A stretch of 64,000 nucleotides of DNA from Ophiura sarsii (Eukaryota; Echinodermata; Ophiuroidea; Amphilepidida; Ophiuridae), in NCBI GenBank assembly GCA_035610835.1, contig CM069445.1:38392656-38456655 (forward strand), read 5' to 3'. This document shows positions 59,029 through 64,000 of the stretch, one piece after another (position 1 is the stretch's first letter; every line of letters starts with the position of its first letter). The notes under the pieces are model-generated. The model was not told the origin of the DNA, made no database searches, and worked only from the letters and a program-made list of their open reading frames with translations. The translations under genes and the position numbers were made by a program.

Positions 59029-59110
59029 TATCGTCGCTGTTCTGACATACCGGCACATCACAACAGAAATAAGTAAAGAGATGTGCCGGTATGTCAGAAC
59101 AGCGACGATA
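59029..59110. repeat. Perfect 31 bp hairpin with 20-base loop
   Basis: Arms 59029-59059 (TATCGTCGCTGTTCTGACAT...) and 59080-59110 are exact reverse complements with no mismatch. Total size of 82 bases is in the range of animal pre-miRNAs, but the absence of bulges is atypical of them and fits a recent inverted duplication or a sequencing/assembly foldback next to the G run. Confidence 0.92.
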
Positions 59111-59333
59111 TGTAAGCATTCAAGTGAATGGGCTCTTTTACCACTTCCAACATAAACATGATTTTGATACCCTTCCTTAGCATGAGGCCCACGCCATATT
59201 TGGAAAAAGCGCCCCTTATCCACATTTTTAACAACGTCAATGCTTGTATCTTTATATCTCGGTTCTCCCCTGAAACAGCTGCTCAAAAATTAAAAGAAAC
59301 ACATTTTGTGGTATAATAATTATTGATTCCATG

Positions 59334-60049
59334 CAGGGTTGTAGCAACTTCTAGGGTCAATGGTTGTAGCTACGGCGGCGGCCGGCCCGGGACTAGTAAT
59401 TTGCGCCGGCACTCGCAGTCAATGAAAGCGCTCCCGCCCGGCACTAATTCACCGAAGTTGTAGTAAATATGCTTTAAAAATACGATTGTAACTAGTGTGG
59501 AAGGAACTTGGAAGTAAAACTGAATATTTGATGGCATTTTCCCCGTTTTGTTCGATAAATTCAGTAAGCTTTCGTTGTAATACCCAGGCCCGTAGCCAGG
59601 GGGGGTTCGAGGGGTTTGATCGAACCCCCTAAATTTTTCAACGGTAAAAAAAAAAAAGTAAGAGAAGAGAAGAGAAGCTTATATGCGTTATAACCATAGT
59701 AAAATGACCAATCTGCTCGTGGTTTTTATAAATAAATGATTTTTTTTTGTAAAAAATTGTTTAAAACCCTACGAAATGACCATTATATGTTCACTGAGCT
59801 GCTTTTTGGACTGTGCGATTTTATGACAGTGCGAAATTTTGTGACCGTGCGATTTTTTTTTGACCTAACCCCCCCCCACTTACGTGAAATTCACGAGGTG
59901 ACTGACTGGGAAAAAAGTTGGGTCAACTTTTTACGAAAATTTTAGAAATCGAACCCCCTAATTGAAAAGGCTGGCTACGGGCCTGATACCCCTGGCCGGG
60001 AAATTAGAGCCCGGCACTAAAATAGCTCTACAATGTAGCTACAACCCTG
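59334..60049. mobile_element. hAT-like element (outer), 8 bp target duplication
   Basis: Inverted ends CAGGGTTGTAGC and GCTACAACCCTG, followed by GGCCGGCCCGGG-type text. Flanks ATTCCATG (59326-59333) and ATACCATG (60050-60057) agree at 7 of 8 bases, as expected for a hAT duplication with one later mutation. Split by the inner element at 59585-59985. About 310 bp without the insert; noncoding. Confidence 0.85.
59585..59985. mobile_element. Nested MITE, CAGGCCCGTAGCCAG termini
   Basis: Inverted ends CAGGCCCGTAGCCAG and CTGGCTACGGGCCTG with arms continuing into GGTTCGA/TCGAACCCCC. Directly flanked by ATACC on both sides (59580-59584, 59986-59990), a 5 bp target duplication. No gene; a 69-codon frame inside is ignored. 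Confidence 0.87.
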
Positions 60050-60057
60050 ATACCATG

Positions 60058-60892
60058 TAAAGGAACATAAGATCATGATATAGCCAGGCCTTTAATAAAC
60101 AACATCAGAATTGGTTTAAAATTGACACAGCGTGAAATAATTATGCTGCGAAAATAACCTTTCTTTCAATTTTATTATACCATTTAGCCGCTAGTTAGTA
60201 TTACAACATGTCGGAAACGGCAGCGAGTCTAACTTTTAGTTTGACTTTGTATGATCATACAAATACATAATTAATTACTTTACTCGCTGAAATATTAAAT
60301 CGATTGTATAAGAAGATTATTTCAGTTGAGATTTCTCTTGAAATGATGTAATACCAACTATAATCTGATGCTAAACGCGAGGCAACTGGGAGCATAAAGT
60401 GGTTTTCTATCAATCATTATCAATGAATAATGATACGATTGCTTAATATGGCATCAATAATTAAACGTGACATATTGCGATTCATGCTAAATGCTTTCAA
60501 ATCTGAATAAAGCCTTTAATACCATTTTTGAAAACATCATTGTAGGTAGATATTTTCAGATAATTGTAAAACAAATATTTCTAAATATTTGTTTAAAAGT
60601 GAATTGTTATTTAATATTATCACTGATATTTCCAACTGTATAACCAAGTGCCCAAATAAATACCCTATCTCTTCCACCTCGAACAGGGAAAATGTATACC
60701 CAAACCATCTCTCTTAAATAACAATTGCCCGGTTAGTTTTTCAATCTTCTGGACTCTAACTAGGGACATATCGCTAAAAATTGTGAATATTCAATCAAAA
60801 TATAGTCAAATCGTTTACAATTCAATATTCAAACTTTTAACCGATTTGTCCCTTAATATACAGTCTGAAAGATTGAAAATCCAATCGTGCAA
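60058..60892. other. Intergenic, no gene seen
   Basis: AT-rich, nothing recognised. Confidence 0.45.
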
Positions 60893-61132
60893 TTGAACGC
60901 TTTCCATGCGGCAGGCGTCTGCAGACAATATTCCAAAATGTTTCAAAAATGTCAAAATTATTGAACCTCATTGCCATATTTGGAATCACCATGAGAAATG
61001 CATTGAAATAAGTACAAACATGCCTAGTATTGGTTCTGTAATCCTTGGGATCGACCTTGAGAGTTGGGAAAGCTTTATGAATAATCTGTTTTGTATGGTA
61101 AAACCAAAAGCCGCATGGAAATTAGTGTTAAG
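60893..61132 (-). mobile_element. MITE, TTAA-CACTTTCCACGCGG family, reverse copy
   Basis: TTGAACGCTTTCCATGCGGC at the left and GCCGCATGGAAATTAGTGTT followed by AA at the right. The body is the reverse complement of 7172-7416. An 85-codon frame overlapping it is a shadow. Confidence 0.8.
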
Positions 61133-63238
61133 AGAGATTGCCTCTTCTGACAGGTCACCTTGATTCCCCTTGCAACTTAGTTCAAATCCAATATCAAAAC
61201 TAAATATAATAATAGGACAATATAAATTACAATGCATATTCCAGTTATAATTCAACAGGTGACAGTTATTCACACTTATAATTTCTTTTTAGACCATATA
61301 AAAAGTGCTGCTTTTGTCAGATTTATTTGCTCCAAAGAATGGGCTTTACTTGAGTCAATAAATGTCAATGTAAGACAAATACAACCCAGTGCAATGAATC
61401 GTGCTAAACTCTCTCAACTGGTTAATAGAAATAAATAGATCAAGTTTTATTATTATTTTTTCCAATTTTTATTAATAATTCTTGACAATGTGTTCGATCA
61501 ACTCAGTACCATTCGGTGTTGACCTCTAGATTACAAAGATATTTAGGACTGTTTTATGATCTGGCCCTGGGAGGGGGGGGGGGGGAGTAAGGTATAATGT
61601 TGTAATCATTGCATGAAGGAAAACATGGATTAAGGGTGCTTTTTTCGACCACAACACGGATGATTACACCGATGATTACAACTTTTATACATGAGTGCCG
61701 CCCCCCCCCCCCGGATCTGACACTGCAGATCAGAAGGAATGGGTTCTTTATCATGTTTATTTTACTAAGGAACCTGTTGAGGGTGATACCCTTCCGCCAC
61801 CCCCAGTCCGGGTACAAGCTCTTTAGCTATTCAGTGTTCATCTACCTCTGTGTAGTGACACCAGAGCATATCATAATGGTCGGGACTAACTATTTTGCAC
61901 ATTATCCTAATCACTAGCGTTTGTACCTATGCAATCAGAGACAGATCCTGGTACTTGTGCAAATGCTGAGCCGATCACGGATCTACACTCCCGATATCAC
62001 TGGCTTAGGTTTAGATTTAGGGGTAAGGTTAGGGTTAAAGGTTATAATAAGGGTATAGATTTAGGTTTAGAGTTAGGGAGGGGTTAGGCCTTGATAAGAT
62101 TAGGCATGGCTGGTCGAGAATTTTAGAAAACTCTAGTACAACTTTAGCATCACCTACCCTCTTTAAAGGTTGTGTGTACCCCTTCCTATGTATATACAGG
62201 GTGTGCTATCCAACCAATATTAAAATGAGCTAGTTTATACCATCCATACAAACACTGTAGTATGAAAAACAGTACAATTGTGCTCTCAGTTTTTATTGAG
62301 CCACCCTATACTACAGGTGTGCTGAAAGTAGTTATCAGCCATTTTGACTGCAACAATATAATATCCAGGTACAAGTATAAATAGTTATCACACTCAATAT
62401 TTTCATTCATTTTCAAATCCAATCCACTCTTTCTTTATTTTCCATTTCTCTTGATCCCCCATGAGCCTCTTACAATTATTATGTTCACATTTTTTTCACA
62501 ATCACATCCCAACAGCAACGGCGAACACCTCAGCTCCAAACACACAATCCAAATGCCCGGCAGGCAAATACAACTCGCACATCAAGCACCTTACCTACAT
62601 AGAGCAGTTGTTGTTCGGTTTGACAACACTGACTCCAAAGGTTACACAGCAAAAGTTAGGGTGAACGGATAAGCCCCCTTCATAAGCCCTTTCAAACGTG
62701 TTAAATGGGTCAGAGAAGGGGTCAATTTGAAATGTCTCGGAATTTGGCACCTAGGAATAGAGACAAGCACACAAACCACTCATTTGGTACAATTGGATTG
62801 CTTACAAGTTTAAAAATACAGACCTACAAAATTTACACAAGGTTTAAATAGAGTTCAAATTGAGATAAAATATTAAGCCTTTTTCTGATATTGATATATA
62901 TCATGATTTTTAAGAGAGATTTGTTTATTCTTTGCAATGTATATTGGATAGCAGATTGGTGATGATGATGCACTCTAATTCCTAAGAGGAACACTTGTTG
63001 ATCAACTAATATTCAAACACTCTTAGTAACCAATCAGAAAGCAGGAAACTAAAAATAATATGCGGAGTGCATTGAAAGTGTCTATGCGTGTGCGCCGATC
63101 AATGTTCAGAATTTGTAGTTCGCTGATTTTCATTGCGGGTGTTAGCATACTTATTTGTTTTTATTCGTTTTTACATAGATCAAAATTATGCTCAAATTGT
63201 GAATTTTGATTTGTATTGTATCGTGTATGAATTAGGTC
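61133..63238. other. Intergenic, no gene seen; degenerate TTAGGG-like patch
   Basis: 62005-62092 contains irregular GGTTAGGGTTAAAGG and GATTTAGGTTTAGAGTTAGG text that resembles telomeric TTAGGG but is too degenerate to be a telomere. G and C runs at 61573-61585 and 61701-61712 face each other. An AGGGTGTGCT/AGCCACCCT pair at about 62199 and 62310 may mark another small element. Confidence 0.4.
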
Positions 63239-63413
63239 AATACATGCGTATGTTTTGTTTCTTGAACAATTAGAAAAATCAATGCACTTGCGCAAATGTT
63301 GATATGCTCACAATAGCACTCCCCTGCGGGGCCGTGCCATTATTCACACACATTAACATCAGAGCGCGTGCATTGATGTCTCATTTCTCTCGAAACAACA
63401 CATACGCATTTAT
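63239..63413. repeat. Imperfect inverted repeat, GCGTATGT arms
   Basis: AATACATGCGTATGTTTTGT ... TCAATGCACTTGCGC (63239-63298) pairs with GCGCGTGCATTGA ... ACACATACGCATTT (63365-63413). Arms of about 50 bp with mismatches; loop about 65 bp. Possibly a small MITE. Confidence 0.6.
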
Positions 63414-64000
63414 TGACCTATAAACATCATAACATAGGGTAAAAACTGATATTGTAAGGCGCTATTCCATCTAGAACATAAATTAGCATGGCAAAAGGTG
63501 AGTCTTACGAAACTGAGAGATAGGTGATGGGATGCTTAATTTTAAATTATGGCATGTGTTACTGTATTTCTACTTGCCAAAACTAAATGAACTTGATGGA
63601 ATATTATATGGACATGCAAGATAAAAAGTTAATTTGAAGAGGTAAAAACTCAATCTCAAAGCCAAAGGCCAATATATAAAAATTGAAGTAATTGCTGAAA
63701 AAAATTCTTCAGACATTTTCAACGTCTTTTGTCCAAGCATGGTCCGAGCAAGCAGAGCAAACAAAACCCTACATCAGTCTATCATTGTAAAGTTCCAGCA
63801 CTTGGCAAACCGCCAATCTATATAAGACTTTTGCATCTGGTTAGACTAAAAACTCAAGTGCAAGTTTATTGAGTGAAATTATCAGTAAAAGTACCGAAGT
63901 CATGCCAATTTGACTTCTAAAAGCTTAGAGAAATGTACAATAACAAGAGGCTTATTGTTTCCTCCTAAATCGAGGGGGTCTCAAGTCCATGGGTGTTATA
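63414..64000. other. Intergenic, no gene seen
   Basis: No supported feature to the end of the window. Confidence 0.45.

Noticed and set aside
62005..62092. Telomere-like TTAGGG text
   Set aside because: Spacing and sequence are irregular, only about 90 bp long, and not at a sequence end.

Overview
This window looks like gene-poor, AT-rich nuclear DNA from a metazoan. The density of inverted-repeat DNA elements, Helitron-type elements and minisatellites, and the recurring TGACCTTTGACCT and TAGGCCTA words, suggest a marine invertebrate deuterostome (echinoderm or hemichordate type). That placement is an impression, not a proof. No open reading frame exceeds about 153 codons, and none shows a domain, splice pattern or composition I would accept as a host gene. 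The only recognisable protein remnant is the last 28 codons of a LINE reverse transcriptase (7986-8072).

Layout: 1-940 holds two minisatellites, the first (156 bp period) carrying two perfect DR1 nuclear-receptor-type sites per unit. A complete 2,000 bp inverted-terminus element (8961-10960) and a truncated copy in the opposite orientation (935-2343) bracket 6.6 kb that contains a LINE tail and small MITEs. From 11.1 to 17.9 kb several inverted-repeat elements lie side by side, including a Helitron-like element (14869-17166) between two elements (13980-14845, 17211-17870) with the same outer termini. 18.6-24.4 kb carries short-motif satellites, notably about 36 units of a CTATC...GATAG motif (23107-24351). 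26.5-38.8 kb is mostly MITEs, including a hAT-type copy with a perfect 8 bp target duplication (33156-33448) and a layered element at 37122-38357.

40715-41387 is a 255 bp inverted duplication with almost identical arms. 41956-45230 is a second, inverted copy of the Helitron-like element. 45657-46604 is an element containing further inverted segments. 48214-55189 is a 2.2 kb tandem array (three full units and a partial fourth) that starts and ends with the same inverted-terminus element and carries a tRNA-like Pol III module in each unit. 55.6-61.1 kb holds more MITEs, a perfect 31 bp hairpin (59029-59110) and a hAT-like element nested in another, both with target duplications. The rest is unremarkable intergenic DNA.

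The parts do not form a pathway. They record repeated transposition, nested insertion and tandem amplification. The leads most worth following are the element-bounded 2.2 kb array, the 255 bp inverted duplication, the Helitron pair with compensatory terminal hairpins, and three elements that share outer termini but carry different subterminal words. All repeat boundaries were read by eye and may be off by a few bases.
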